NCBI RefSeq assembly: GCF_019303475.1 | Contig: NZ_JABLSI010000052.1 | Span: 1 to 33,290 of the forward strand | DNA from: Streptomyces sp. JJ38 | GTDB taxonomy: Bacteria; Actinomycetota; Actinomycetes; Streptomycetales; Streptomycetaceae | DNA length: 33,290 bases | Direction of reading: 5' to 3' | Part shown: positions 19,137-26,470 of the stretch, piece by piece | How the letters are laid out: each line of letters opens with the position of its first letter | Position numbering within the stretch: the first letter of the stretch is position 1 | The notes under the pieces: generated by a model | Seen by the model: only the letters and a program-made list of their open reading frames with translations | The model's database searches: none | Told to the model about the DNA's origin: nothing | Position numbers and translations under genes: made by a program

Positions 19137-20150
19137 ATGCCGGATCCTCGCGCCTCCACGGTCACGCCTCGGCCCAGCGGCGGAATCAGCCTCGCCCTGC
19201 TCTCGGCCTTCGCTTTCGGCGGCTCCGGAGTCGCGGCGAAGCCCCTCATCGAGGCCGGGCTCGACCCGCTGCACGTCACGTGGCTGCGGGTCGCGGGCGC
19301 CGCCCTCGTCCTGCTCCCGCTGGCCTGGCGCCACCGCGGGCTCCTGCGGGAACGCCCGGCCCTCCTCGCGGGGTTCGGGCTGCTGGCCGTGGCCGGCGTC
19401 CAGGCCTGCTACTTCGCGGCCATCTCCCGCATCCCCGTCGGCGTCGCGCTCCTCATCGAGTACCTCGCTCCCGCCCTGGTCCTGGGCTGGGTGCGGTTCG
19501 TCCAGCGCCGGCCGGTCACGCGTGCGGCCGGGCTGGGCGTCGTCCTCGCGGTCGTGGGGCTCGCCTGCGTCGTGGAGGTGTGGTCCGGGCTGGGATTCGA
19601 CGCCGTCGGGCTGCTGCTGGCCCTCGGGGCCGCCTGCTGCCAGGTGGGCTACTTCGTCCTCTCCGACCATGGCGGGCAGGGCGGCGACGGCCGGGGAACC
19701 CCGGATCCCGTCGGAGTCATCGCCTACGGACTGCTCATCGGCGCCGTCGTGATGACCGGCGTCGCCCGCCCCTGGACGATGGACTGGCAGGTCCTCGGCG
19801 ACGTGGCGCTCATGCGGGACACCCAGGTGCCGGCTCCCGTTCTGCTGGCCTGGATCGTGCTCGTGGCCACCGTGACCGCGTACCTCACCGGCATCGTCTC
19901 GGTCCGCCGGCTCTCGCCCCAGGTGGCCGGCGTCGTCGCCTGTCTGGAGGCCGTGGTGGCGACGGGGCTGGCCTGGGTGCTGCTCGGCGAGAAGCTGGCC
20001 CTCGTCCAACTGCTGGGCGGCGCGCTCGTCCTGGCCGGCGCGCTCACCGCGCAGCGCTCGACCCCCGCGCCCGCCGCCGCGGACCCCGTCGCGCGGGGCG
20101 GGCCGGACCACGGGGCCCCGCGGTTGTCCGAGGACGCCCGTCTTCCGTAG
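19137..20150 (+). CDS. EamA/DMT family exporter (first copy)
   Basis: A 337-residue membrane protein with about ten helices arranged as two repeats, the drug/metabolite transporter pattern. The first half starts LALLSAFAFGGSGVAAKPLIEAG and has LLPLAWRHRG. The second ends with PQVAGVVACLEAVVATGLAW and LLGEKLALVQLLGGALVLAG. Members export amino acids, purines or toxic metabolites; the cargo cannot be read. ATG 19137 is preferred because the promoter-like elements end just before it. ATG 19110 (after GGGAG) would add nine residues and would lie inside the operator. It is 141 bases from the start of the divergent phzF-like gene. Its TAG stop is also the start of a TAGGGT promoter box for the next unit. 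Confidence 0.85.
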   Translation: MPDPRASTVTPRPSGGISLALLSAFAFGGSGVAAKPLIEAGLDPLHVTWLRVAGAALVLLPLAWRHRGLLRERPALLAGFGLLAVAGVQACYFAAISRIPVGVALLIEYLAPALVLGWVRFVQRRPVTRAAGLGVVLAVVGLACVVEVWSGLGFDAVGLLLALGAACCQVGYFVLSDHGGQGGDGRGTPDPVGVIAYGLLIGAVVMTGVARPWTMDWQVLGDVALMRDTQVPAPVLLAWIVLVATVTAYLTGIVSVRRLSPQVAGVVACLEAVVATGLAWVLLGEKLALVQLLGGALVLAGALTAQRSTPAPAAADPVARGGPDHGAPRLSEDARLP

Positions 20151-20153
20151 GGT
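20124..20153 (+). promoter_or_regulatory. Promoter of the second EamA leader
   Basis: TTGTCC (20124-20129), 18 bases and TAGGGT (20148-20153) lie inside the 3' end of the preceding gene. Transcription would begin at about 20160, at a tiny ATG reading frame. Confidence 0.45.
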
Positions 20154-20160
20154 GCGACGC

Positions 20161-20196
20161 ATGCCGATGAACGTGCTGTCCCCGCCCGCCGTCTAG
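20161..20196 (+). CDS. Possible 11-residue leaderless leader peptide
   Basis: The frame reads MPMNVLSPPAV and ends in TAG. Every codon ends in G or C, as in real genes here. It begins 7 bases after the TAGGGT box, so it would be translated without a leader. Its last codons and stop form the left arm and loop of a hairpin (20183-20203). This is the usual layout for attenuation of the next gene, the EamA exporter at 20302. No homologue is known to me, and chance is quite possible at this length. Confidence 0.3.
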   Translation: MPMNVLSPPAV

Positions 20197-20262
20197 GCGG
20201 GCGACCGAGCACACACGCCGGGGCCGTGCGCCCCCGCGTCGGCGCGGGCTGCCCGCACACGG
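20183..20262 (+). terminator. Two hairpins between the leader peptide and the EamA gene
   Basis: The first hairpin pairs CGCCCGCC (20183-20190) with GGCGGGCG (20196-20203). The second has an inner stem CCCGCG-TCGG-CGCGGG (20233-20248) and an outer stem GTGCG/CGCAC (20226-20230 with 20254-20258). There is no T-run. They may act as an attenuator or simply end the first EamA transcript. Confidence 0.4.
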
Positions 20263-20301
20263 GACGAAAACTCTCTTCGACTCGTTGTGGAGCACCTCGA
20301 C

Positions 20302-21381
20302 ATGCAACGTACTCATCATGATCTGACGGCTTCCCAGCCGGCCCAGGCGGCCCTGCCCCTCGGACGCGGCCTGCTCTTCGTCGTCGTCTCCGCGGTGGCC
20401 TGGGGCACGGCCGGCGCGGCGGCGGCCCTGTTGTTCGACGGCAGTGGGCTCGGCCCGGTGGCGCTCACCTTCTGGCGGACCGCGGGCGGCTTCGTGCTGC
20501 TGGCCGCCGTGCGCGGCCTGTGGCGGCGCCAAGCGCCCGTGCGGACGACCGGACGGCGTCGCCCGCTCCTCCCCCTCCTCGTCACGGGATTCGGGCTGAC
20601 GGTCTTCCAGACCGCCTACTTCGCGGCCGTCGAGGCGACCGGCCTCGCGGTGGGAACGGTCGTGACCCTCGGCGCCGGGCCCGTGCTCGTCGCCCTCGGC
20701 GGCCGCGTGCTCATGGGCGAACGCCTGGGACGGAGCGGGGCACTGGCGGTGTCGGGCGCGCTCGCGGGGCTGTGCGTCCTCGTCCTGGGCGGCGCCGACG
20801 GTTCGGGAACCGTGGTGCCGCTCGGTGTGGGCTACGCCCTGCTGTCCGCCCTCGGCTACTCGGCGATGACCCTCTACACCCGGGGCCGGGGCCGGGACGG
20901 TGGTGCCGGGGACCCGCTCGGCACCACACTGTGGGCCTTCGCCGTCGGTGCCGCCCTCCTGCTGCCCTTCGCCGCGGCCGAGGGACTGTGGCCGCAGGGC
21001 GGTGATGTGGCCCGCTCCCTGTGGCTGATGGCGTACGTGGCCGCCGTCCCGACGGCCCTGGCCTACGCCCTGTACTTCGCCGGGCTGGCCGTGGTGCGGG
21101 CCGCGACCGCCTCCGTCATCGCGCTCATCGAGCCGGTGGCGGCCACGGCCATCGCCGTCACCCTGCTCGGCGAGCGGCTCACCGCCGCCACGGTCACCGG
21201 TACGGCGATCCTGCTGGCGGGGGTGACGGCGCTGGTGCTGGCCGAGGCCCGCTCCGCCTCAGGGCCGGCCAGGGGACGTGAGGTAGTCCGGGGCGGCGAC
21301 GGCCGGGTCCAGCCCCTCGGCGGGCACCGGCTCACCGTGGACGACACCGACGGGCAGGAGGCCGCTCCAGTACGGGAGTGA
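20302..21381 (+). CDS. EamA/DMT family exporter (second copy)
   Basis: A 359-residue ten-helix transporter of the drug/metabolite superfamily. The paired EamA repeats begin LLFVVVSAVAWGTAGAAAALL and AYVAAVPTALAYALYFAG. The second repeat carries ASVIALIEPVAATAIAVTLLGE. The fold ends near LVLAEARSA. The last 40 residues are a non-membrane tail whose DNA is antisense to the 3' end of the next gene (123-base overlap). ATG 20302 follows GGAG at 9 bases, while GTG 20287 has none. A structured leader with a tiny reading frame precedes it. The 9-mer TCATCATGA at 20313-20321 also occurs in the operator of the first EamA gene. Cargo is unknown. Confidence 0.83.
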   Translation: MQRTHHDLTASQPAQAALPLGRGLLFVVVSAVAWGTAGAAAALLFDGSGLGPVALTFWRTAGGFVLLAAVRGLWRRQAPVRTTGRRRPLLPLLVTGFGLTVFQTAYFAAVEATGLAVGTVVTLGAGPVLVALGGRVLMGERLGRSGALAVSGALAGLCVLVLGGADGSGTVVPLGVGYALLSALGYSAMTLYTRGRGRDGGAGDPLGTTLWAFAVGAALLLPFAAAEGLWPQGGDVARSLWLMAYVAAVPTALAYALYFAGLAVVRAATASVIALIEPVAATAIAVTLLGERLTAATVTGTAILLAGVTALVLAEARSASGPARGREVVRGGDGRVQPLGGHRLTVDDTDGQEAAPVRE

Positions 21382-21933
21382 CTCGTCCTCGGGGTCGTCG
21401 TTGGGTCCGCCCGTCCTGGCCTTGGCCGAGACCTCCTCCAGGTCCAGGGCCAGGACGGCGGTGGCGGCCAGCTCCTTGTCGTTGGCGGGCCGGGAGTCGG
21501 CCGCGCGGCCGGGCAGCACGTGGTCGACGAGGGCGTCCAGGGCCTCGGCCTTCTCGACCGGGTCCGTCACCGGCGTCGCCACGCCGTGCACGACGACGGA
21601 GCGGTAGTTCACGGAGTGGTGGAACGCGGACCGTGCGAGGACCAGCGCGTCGACGTGCGTCACCGTCAGGCACACCGGCAGCCCGGCGTCCCGTTGGGCG
21701 GTGTTGAGCGGGCGGGAGCCGGTGGAGCCGTGCACGTACAGCCGGTCGCCGACGCGCCCGTACAGCGTGGGGAGCACCACGGGCCGGCCGTCCCGGACGA
21801 AGCCGAGGTGGCAGACGTAACCGGCGTCGAGTATCGCGTGCACGGTCTCGCGGTCGTAGGCGGCGCGCTTCTTGTTGCGGGTCGGGACGGTGTAGGGCGA
21901 CTCGGTGTAGGAACCGGTGGCGCTCGTCGACAT
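21259..21933 (-). CDS. Pyridoxamine 5'-phosphate oxidase-like flavoprotein
   Basis: A 224-residue protein with the split-barrel flavin-binding fold of the PNPOx/nitroreductase-like group. Typical blocks are AILDAGYVCHLGFVRDGRPVVLP, LYVHGSTGSR, VCLTVTHVDALVLARSAFHHS, NYRSVVVHG and the closing PYWSGLLPVGV. This subgroup binds FMN, F420 or haem, and some members inactivate nitro compounds. Which one applies cannot be read. ATG 21933 follows AGGAG. It faces a MocR-like regulator across a short gap with a perfect palindrome, so it is the likely target of that regulator. Vitamin B6 handling would fit the pair, but this is an inference. Confidence 0.83.
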   Translation of the reverse strand: MSTSATGSYTESPYTVPTRNKKRAAYDRETVHAILDAGYVCHLGFVRDGRPVVLPTLYGRVGDRLYVHGSTGSRPLNTAQRDAGLPVCLTVTHVDALVLARSAFHHSVNYRSVVVHGVATPVTDPVEKAEALDALVDHVLPGRAADSRPANDKELAATAVLALDLEEVSAKARTGGPNDDPEDESLPYWSGLLPVGVVHGEPVPAEGLDPAVAAPDYLTSPGRP

Positions 21934-21950
21934 GGTGTGGCGACTCCTAT

Positions 21951-21966
21951 TGCACTAGTGCATAAT
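21951..21966. promoter_or_regulatory. Palindromic operator and -10 box between divergent genes
   Basis: The perfect 12-bp palindrome TGCACTAGTGCA (21951-21962) lies between the two divergent starts and overlaps CATAAT (21961-21966), a -10 box placed 7 bases before GTG 21974. A site of this form is a natural target for the GntR-type head of the adjacent regulator. Confidence 0.55.
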
Positions 21967-21973
21967 GTTGTTT

Positions 21974-23305
21974 GTGCTAGGAGAATACCGGATCACTGGT
22001 CGCCGCGCAGCGGAGATCGCCGACAGCGTCGAGCGCGGCGTGGGCAGCGGTGCCCTCCCGCCGGGGCACCCGCTGCCCGCGCTGCGGGACCTCGCCAGCC
22101 GACTCGGCGTCAACCCCAACACCGTCGCCGCCGCCTACCGCACCCTGCGCGAACGCGGCATCGTCGAGACGGCGGGCCGCCGGGGCACCCGCGTGCGCTT
22201 CCGGCCCGCCAGCGCGCCGCGGCAGGCGATGCGCTCGGATGTGCCCCACGGCGCCCGGGACCTCGCGAACGGCAACCCCGACCCCGCGCTGCTCCCGCCG
22301 CTCGACGCGGCGCTGGCGGAGGCGGCGGCCCACTACGCCCGCCGGCCCACGCTCTACGGCGACCCCGCGGTCAGCGAGGAGCTCGCCGCCCTCGCCCGGT
22401 CCGCGTTCGACGCCGACGGCGTGCCCGGCGGCCCCGTCGCCGTCACCTCCGGTTCCCTGGACGCCGTGGAGCGAGTGTTCGCCGCCCACCTGCGCCCCGG
22501 CGACGCGGTGGCCGTCGAGGACCCGGGCTGGGCCGGCATCCTCGACCTCGCCCCCGCCCTCGGGCTGCGGATGGTGCCGGTCCGGGTGGACGACGAGGGT
22601 CCCCTCCCCGAGGACGTCGAACAGGCGCTCGCCCGCGGGGCCCGGGCGCTGGCCGTCACCTCCCGGGCACAGAACCCCACGGGCGCGGCCGTCGGCCCGG
22701 CGCGCGCCCGTGCCCTGCGCGAGCTCCTCGCGGCGCACCCCGACACGCTGCTCGTCGAGGACGACCACGGGCACGGCATCGTCGACGAGCCGTTCCACAC
22801 CCTGTCCGGAACCACCACCCGGTGGGCCGTGCTGCGGTCCTCGGCCAAGTCGCACGGGCCGGATGTGCGGGTCGCCGTCGTGACCGGGGACGAGCTCACC
22901 CTCGACCGGCTCCGCGGCCGGCAGGCGCTGGGCCCGGGCTGGGTCAGCCTGCTCCTCCAGCGCGCCGTCGCCCACCTGTGGCGTGAGCACACCGTTAACC
23001 CGCGGGTGGTCGCCGGCTCCTACGGTCGGCGCCGCACGGGCCTGCTCACCGAGCTCACGCGTCGGGGCGTGACCTGCCACGGGAAGTCCGGGATGAACGT
23101 GTGGGTTCCGGTGCCCGACGAGACCGCGGCCGTCGCCGCGCTGCAGCGGGCGGGCTGGGCCGTGGCCCCGGGCGCACGGTTCCGCGTCGCCACCCCTCCC
23201 GCGATCCGGGTGACGGTCTCCGGCCTCGACGCCGGGGAACTGCCGGCGCTCGCGGACGCGGTGGCGACGGCCCTGCGCCCGCTCGAGGCCCGCCGCTTCG
23301 GCTGA
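21974..23305 (+). CDS. MocR-like regulator (GntR HTH fused to aminotransferase fold)
   Basis: A 443-residue two-domain protein. Residues about 1-75 are a GntR winged helix (LPALRDLASRLGVNPNTVAAAYRTL, VETAGRRGTRV). The rest has the fold of class I aminotransferases: DLANGNPDPALLPPL, DPGWAGILD, SRAQNPTGAAV and K292 in SSAKSHGPDVRVAV, which should hold pyridoxal phosphate. MocR proteins use that fold to sense PLP or an amine. GTG 21974 is preferred, leaderless, since CATAAT lies just before it. An ATG at 21965 in the same frame would lie inside that box. It is divergent from the PNPOx-like gene and ends 12 bases from the convergent Rieske gene. Confidence 0.87.
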   Translation: MLGEYRITGRRAAEIADSVERGVGSGALPPGHPLPALRDLASRLGVNPNTVAAAYRTLRERGIVETAGRRGTRVRFRPASAPRQAMRSDVPHGARDLANGNPDPALLPPLDAALAEAAAHYARRPTLYGDPAVSEELAALARSAFDADGVPGGPVAVTSGSLDAVERVFAAHLRPGDAVAVEDPGWAGILDLAPALGLRMVPVRVDDEGPLPEDVEQALARGARALAVTSRAQNPTGAAVGPARARALRELLAAHPDTLLVEDDHGHGIVDEPFHTLSGTTTRWAVLRSSAKSHGPDVRVAVVTGDELTLDRLRGRQALGPGWVSLLLQRAVAHLWREHTVNPRVVAGSYGRRRTGLLTELTRRGVTCHGKSGMNVWVPVPDETAAVAALQRAGWAVAPGARFRVATPPAIRVTVSGLDAGELPALADAVATALRPLEARRFG

Positions 23306-23317
23306 CCTCCCTCGGGC

Positions 23318-23782
23318 TCAGGCGAGGTGGATGCTGTCCCCGAAGACCGTGATGCGCCGCTCGGGCAGCGGGCGGCGCGCGGGACCGCTCTCCACGCTGC
23401 CGTCCTCGATGGCGAACCGGCTCTCGTGGCAGGGGCAGTTGATCGTGCCGCTCTCGACCCCGCCCACGAGGCAGCCCCGGTGGGTGCAGACCGCCGAGTA
23501 GGCCTTGAACTCCCCGCTGCGCGGCTGGGTGACGACGACCTCCTGGTCGCGGAAGACGGTCCCGCCGCCCTCGGGGATCGTTGAGGTGGCGGCGAGCTCC
23601 TCGCCGTCGGGGGCGAGAGCACTCTCCTCCTGGCCCGGCGTCCCGCTCGCGTTCGAGGGGGCCTCGCCCGGCTCGGAGCCGCCGGAGCCGTCGGAACCAC
23701 CGCAGGCGACGAGCGCCGTGGTGAGCCCGGCGGCGCCCGTCGCGGCGAGAAGGGCGCGTCGGCTGGTCACGGGTGCGGTCAT
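23318..23782 (-). CDS. Rieske [2Fe-2S] protein with Tat signal and lipobox
   Basis: A 154-residue exported iron-sulfur protein. A twin-arginine signal (TSRRALLAATGAAGL) ends in a lipobox with C27 (ALVACGG), so it is probably folded in the cytoplasm, exported by Tat and lipid-anchored outside. A Ser/Gly/Glu-rich linker (about 28-62) leads to the Rieske domain. Cluster ligands are C99 and H101 in CTHRGC and C116 and H119 in CPCHES, with C104 and C118 as the usual disulfide pair. ATG 23782 follows AGGAAGG; codons further upstream lack homology-like sequence. Small Rieske lipoproteins like this are common in Streptomyces. The electron partner is unknown. Confidence 0.9.
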   Translation of the reverse strand: MTAPVTSRRALLAATGAAGLTTALVACGGSDGSGGSEPGEAPSNASGTPGQEESALAPDGEELAATSTIPEGGGTVFRDQEVVVTQPRSGEFKAYSAVCTHRGCLVGGVESGTINCPCHESRFAIEDGSVESGPARRPLPERRITVFGDSIHLA

Positions 23783-23875
23783 GGTGAGCCTTCCTGCTGA
23801 GGGGGCCTGGGTGTGGGGGAGTACGCACCCCACGGCCCGTCCGTTCACCGTCACGCCCGGTCGGTCGGCGATCCT

Positions 23876-23910
23876 CCCGGGGGCGGGCGGCTGGCCCACT
23901 CGCCCCCGGG
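23876..23910 (-). terminator. Terminator of the GNAT gene
   Basis: A perfect 10-bp inverted repeat (23876-23885 with 23901-23910) with a 15-base loop starts 13 bases downstream of the - strand stop at 23924. Confidence 0.6.
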
Positions 23911-23923
23911 CGGGACGTCCGGC

Positions 23924-24406
23924 TCAGAGTCGCCGGTAGTAGACGGTGACCGGAAACGGGGTGCAGCCGAGGCTTTCGTACAGGGCCCTCGCCGGGGCGT
24001 GGAACGGGTCCCCGCCGGTGCCGATCTCGACCACCTCGGCACCGAGCGCCCGCAGTCGCGCGAAGGCGTGCTCGCACAGCGCGGTGCCGAGCCGCCGCCC
24101 GCGGTGCTCGGCCGCGACGGCCAGGTGCGTCAGCTCGCCGTTGCGGCGAGCCGGGTCGACGCGCCACGCCACATACCCCGCGACACGGCCAGCCACTTCG
24201 GCGACCGCGACATGGGCGTGCTGCTCCGGGGCGTGCAGCTCGGCGACCTGCCTGTGGTAATCCCCGCGCCAGTCGCCGTGCTGACGGGCGAAGACCTCCT
24301 CGCCCACGAGCGGACGGAAGCAGTCTTCGTAGAATGGCCGAAAAACGTTGATCGTCAGTTCGGTGAGTCGCGCCAGATCCTGCGGAACGAACGCGCGGAT
24401 GAGCAT
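23924..24406 (-). CDS. GNAT family N-acetyltransferase
   Basis: A 160-residue acetyltransferase with the full GNAT fold. It opens MLIRAFVPQDLARLTEL. Motif A, the acetyl-CoA pyrophosphate loop, is LAVAAEHRGRRLGTALCEHA, and motif B is FHAPARALYESLGCTPFP. The middle strand HVAVAEVAGRVAGYVAWRV is typical. The acceptor cannot be read. ATG 24406 is chosen because homology-like sequence begins there and AAGG lies upstream. An in-frame ATG about 54 bases further up lacks support. A 100-base leader with a short Cys/Arg reading frame and long-range inverted repeats precedes it. Confidence 0.85.
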   Translation of the reverse strand: MLIRAFVPQDLARLTELTINVFRPFYEDCFRPLVGEEVFARQHGDWRGDYHRQVAELHAPEQHAHVAVAEVAGRVAGYVAWRVDPARRNGELTHLAVAAEHRGRRLGTALCEHAFARLRALGAEVVEIGTGGDPFHAPARALYESLGCTPFPVTVYYRRL

Positions 24407-24506
24407 GGAAGTGCGCCTTTCGGGCTGAGGGTTCTCCCCTGGATGCCAGGAGAAGGACATCCGTCATCCCGCACACGGCCGAGGGAGTCGGCGGTGAGCA
24501 GGACCC

Positions 24507-24542
24507 TCAGTGGCGTCGGCGGCAGGCGGCGAAGCACTCCAT
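24507..24542 (-). CDS. Possible 11-residue leaderless leader peptide, Cys/Arg-rich
   Basis: The frame reads MECFAACRRRH and ends in TGA, with ten of eleven codons ending in G or C. The - strand -10-like box TACACT (24550-24555) stands 7 bases before the ATG. The stop codon lies in the left arm of a perfect 8-bp long-range stem (24503-24510 with 24425-24432), and a 7-bp hairpin lies between. It precedes the GNAT gene by about 100 bases. Cys and Arg codons would be natural sensors of charged tRNA, but this is inference from layout only. Confidence 0.35.
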   Translation of the reverse strand: MECFAACRRRH

Positions 24543-24549
24543 GGCCGGC

Positions 24550-24555
24550 AGTGTA
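24550..24555 (-). promoter_or_regulatory. Candidate -10 box before the Cys/Arg leader peptide
   Basis: TACACT on the - strand fits TAnnnT and would start transcription at the ATG of the short frame. No -35 hexamer stands out. Confidence 0.3.
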
Positions 24556-24589
24556 GTGCAGCGTGTGGAGCCTCCTGCCTCGCGGCGGC

Positions 24590-25756
24590 TCACTCCGGCG
24601 CGTGCCGGGGCGGACGGCCCGGCACGCGCCCGAGTGCCGACAGGGGGCACTGCGGGTGGCCGGCCCGGGCGACGAAGTTGGGCCGCAGGCCGAAGTCGGG
24701 AGCGGCGTACTCCCGGTGGAACGTGGGCGTGGTGCTGCTGGACATCGGAGGGTTCACCCATGACCACTGCGTGGGCACCGTGCGGCCGGCGGCTTCCTCC
24801 CTCTCGACGTGGTCGACGAACTGCCGTGCGGCCGTGTGGTGGTCGACGATGTGGACGCCGGCCACGCGGTAGCTGTGCTGCACCGCGGTGGTGAGCTCGA
24901 CCAGCGCCCGGTCCTTCCAGAGTGAGCGGTCGTGCGACATGTCCAGGCCCATGCGCCGTGCGACGGTGGGAAGCAGGTCGTAGCGGTCGACATCGCTGAG
25001 GTTCCGGGCGCCGATCTCCGAACCGACGTACCACCCGCTGAACGGCGCCGCGGGGTAGCGGATGCCGCCGATCTCCAGGTCGAGGTTGGAGATCGCCGGG
25101 TTCGCGTGCCACCTGAGGCCGAGCTCGGCGAACCAGTCGAACCGCGGGTGGATCAGGGGCACTTCCATGACGACGTCCTCGGGGATGTCGAACATCCGGG
25201 GCGTCTCTCCGGGCATCTGGACGATGAGGGGCAACACGTCGAAGGCGGTGCCCGCCCCCTTCCAGCCCAGGGACACGGCCAGTTCCGTCAGCCCGGTGTG
25301 CAGCGGGTCGCCCAGGACCGTTCCGTCCTCTTCGCGGTAGCCGGCGTACCGGATGAGCTGCGGGTTGAGAATGCTGATCCCGGACTCGCCGACGGCCTGC
25401 GCGAAGACCGAGATCGCGGCGCGCAGGTGCCCGCCGTTGGTGGAGAACCGCAGGTGCTCCCAACAGGCTTCGGCGACCTGCTCGGCGGTGTGGCAGCCGC
25501 GGAAGTCCAGCAGCCGGAGGCTGCGCCAGTGCATGCGGCCGACGCAGCGCGCGTGGTTCCGCCAGGCCAGCTTGGCGCCGAGTAACAGCTCTTCGGGAGA
25601 GTGCGTATAGGTTCCCGAGCTCGCGATGGACTCGTGCACCTCGCGGAGCCGGGCGGTGCCGGTGTGCCGCAGCTCGGGGAGGGCGAAGAACTCCTCCGCC
25701 TGCTGCCGGAGCGTCGCCGCGGCCTCCGCCGCCGGGTCGCGCGGAGGGAGGGTCAT
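24590..25756 (-). CDS. nos: Nitric oxide synthase oxygenase
   Basis: A 388-residue bacterial NOS oxygenase; the usual length is about 350-390 and no reductase domain is attached. The haem ligand is C71 in AWRNHARCVGR. The substrate-binding glutamate E247 lies in GWYVGSEIGARNL. The pterin and fold blocks NLSDVDRYDLLPTVARRMGLD, TPTFHREY and LPLIVQMPGE are all present. It should oxidise L-arginine to citrulline and NO using an outside reductase. ATG 25756 follows GGAGGAGG. Leu58 is a TTA codon (25583-25585), the rare codon read by the bldA tRNA in Streptomyces, usual in antibiotic genes. It lies next to a SARP regulator and an NRPS operon. In thaxtomin and rufomycin clusters NOS feeds a nitrating P450, but none is seen here. 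Confidence 0.95.
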   Translation of the reverse strand: MTLPPRDPAAEAAATLRQQAEEFFALPELRHTGTARLREVHESIASSGTYTHSPEELLLGAKLAWRNHARCVGRMHWRSLRLLDFRGCHTAEQVAEACWEHLRFSTNGGHLRAAISVFAQAVGESGISILNPQLIRYAGYREEDGTVLGDPLHTGLTELAVSLGWKGAGTAFDVLPLIVQMPGETPRMFDIPEDVVMEVPLIHPRFDWFAELGLRWHANPAISNLDLEIGGIRYPAAPFSGWYVGSEIGARNLSDVDRYDLLPTVARRMGLDMSHDRSLWKDRALVELTTAVQHSYRVAGVHIVDHHTAARQFVDHVEREEAAGRTVPTQWSWVNPPMSSSTTPTFHREYAAPDFGLRPNFVARAGHPQCPLSALGRVPGRPPRHAPE

Positions 25757-26333
25757 CTCAGCCTCCTCCCCGGGACGCGAGAGGTCTTGGGCGTACGTCG
25801 GGTCACGGGGGCGGGAGCGGGTTCGAGCCCTTGATGACTGGCGACTGTCACGGGCTCTCCCACGCAAGGCGGTCGGGGGTCGTCGTCCCGCGGCCGGTGA
25901 CCGGTGGCGTTCGGTGCGAGCCCACCGGTGCCCGAAGTGGGGCTCGGTTTCGCCGGGGAGCGTGCCGGGTCTGGAACCGGCACCAGCGGCGCGTCCTCGA
26001 GGAACTTCCCAGGTAAATCCACGAAACTCCACTCCCGGGTATGGCAAGGCCATGTTTCTTTCGCGGGGCGCAAAGGGGTGTATGCGAAAGTTCGCGGCTT
26101 GACGTGTCTGAGCCGTGAAAGCGTGCGGAGGGTGGTGCTTGCTGATTCCGGGACCCGGAATTGCTCACTTGTCGCCAGAATGTACCGGCCGGGCGATCAC
26201 TCGGTCAATGGATTCTGCCCGGCGTATATGACGTCTTGACGAGAGGTGAGGAAACCACCGTTCCGTCAGATGAAGCACGCACGATCTTATATCGGGATCT
26301 TTCAGGCCTCTGCCCTCGGTCGCCGGGGCGCGC

Positions 26334-26339
26334 TACAGT
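26334..26339 (+). promoter_or_regulatory. Candidate -10 box of the SARP leader
   Basis: TACAGT stands 7 bases before a GTG (26347) that opens a 39-codon frame ending at 26466. No clear -35 box is seen. If used, the SARP message has a leader of about 410 bases. Confidence 0.3.
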
Positions 26340-26437
26340 GCCGATCGTGACTCCAACAGGCAGAGCACACAGGGTTGTTGGCGGCGTGCCGGTCTGCGCG
26401 ACGCATGGACTGGTCCATGAAGCTCCTCACGCCCAAC

Positions 26438-26470
26438 CGGGTCGGGCGGGCCCCTTCGGGGGCTGACCCG
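26438..26470 (+). other. UUCG-capped hairpin in the SARP leader
   Basis: The outer stem is CGGGTC with GACCCG (26438-26443 with 26465-26470). The inner stem is GCCCC-TTCG-GGGGC (26450-26463). The stop codon of the short frame opened at 26347 (TGA, 26464-26466) lies in its right arm. It may be an attenuator or terminator. The protein-coding status of the short frame is doubtful because only about 60 percent of its codons end in G or C. Confidence 0.45.

Noticed and set aside
25757..26053. N-terminal extension of nos to an ATG at 26053
   Set aside because: The added 99 residues are Arg/Pro/Ser-rich and unlike any NOS, and a strong GGAGGAGG site marks the ATG at 25756.
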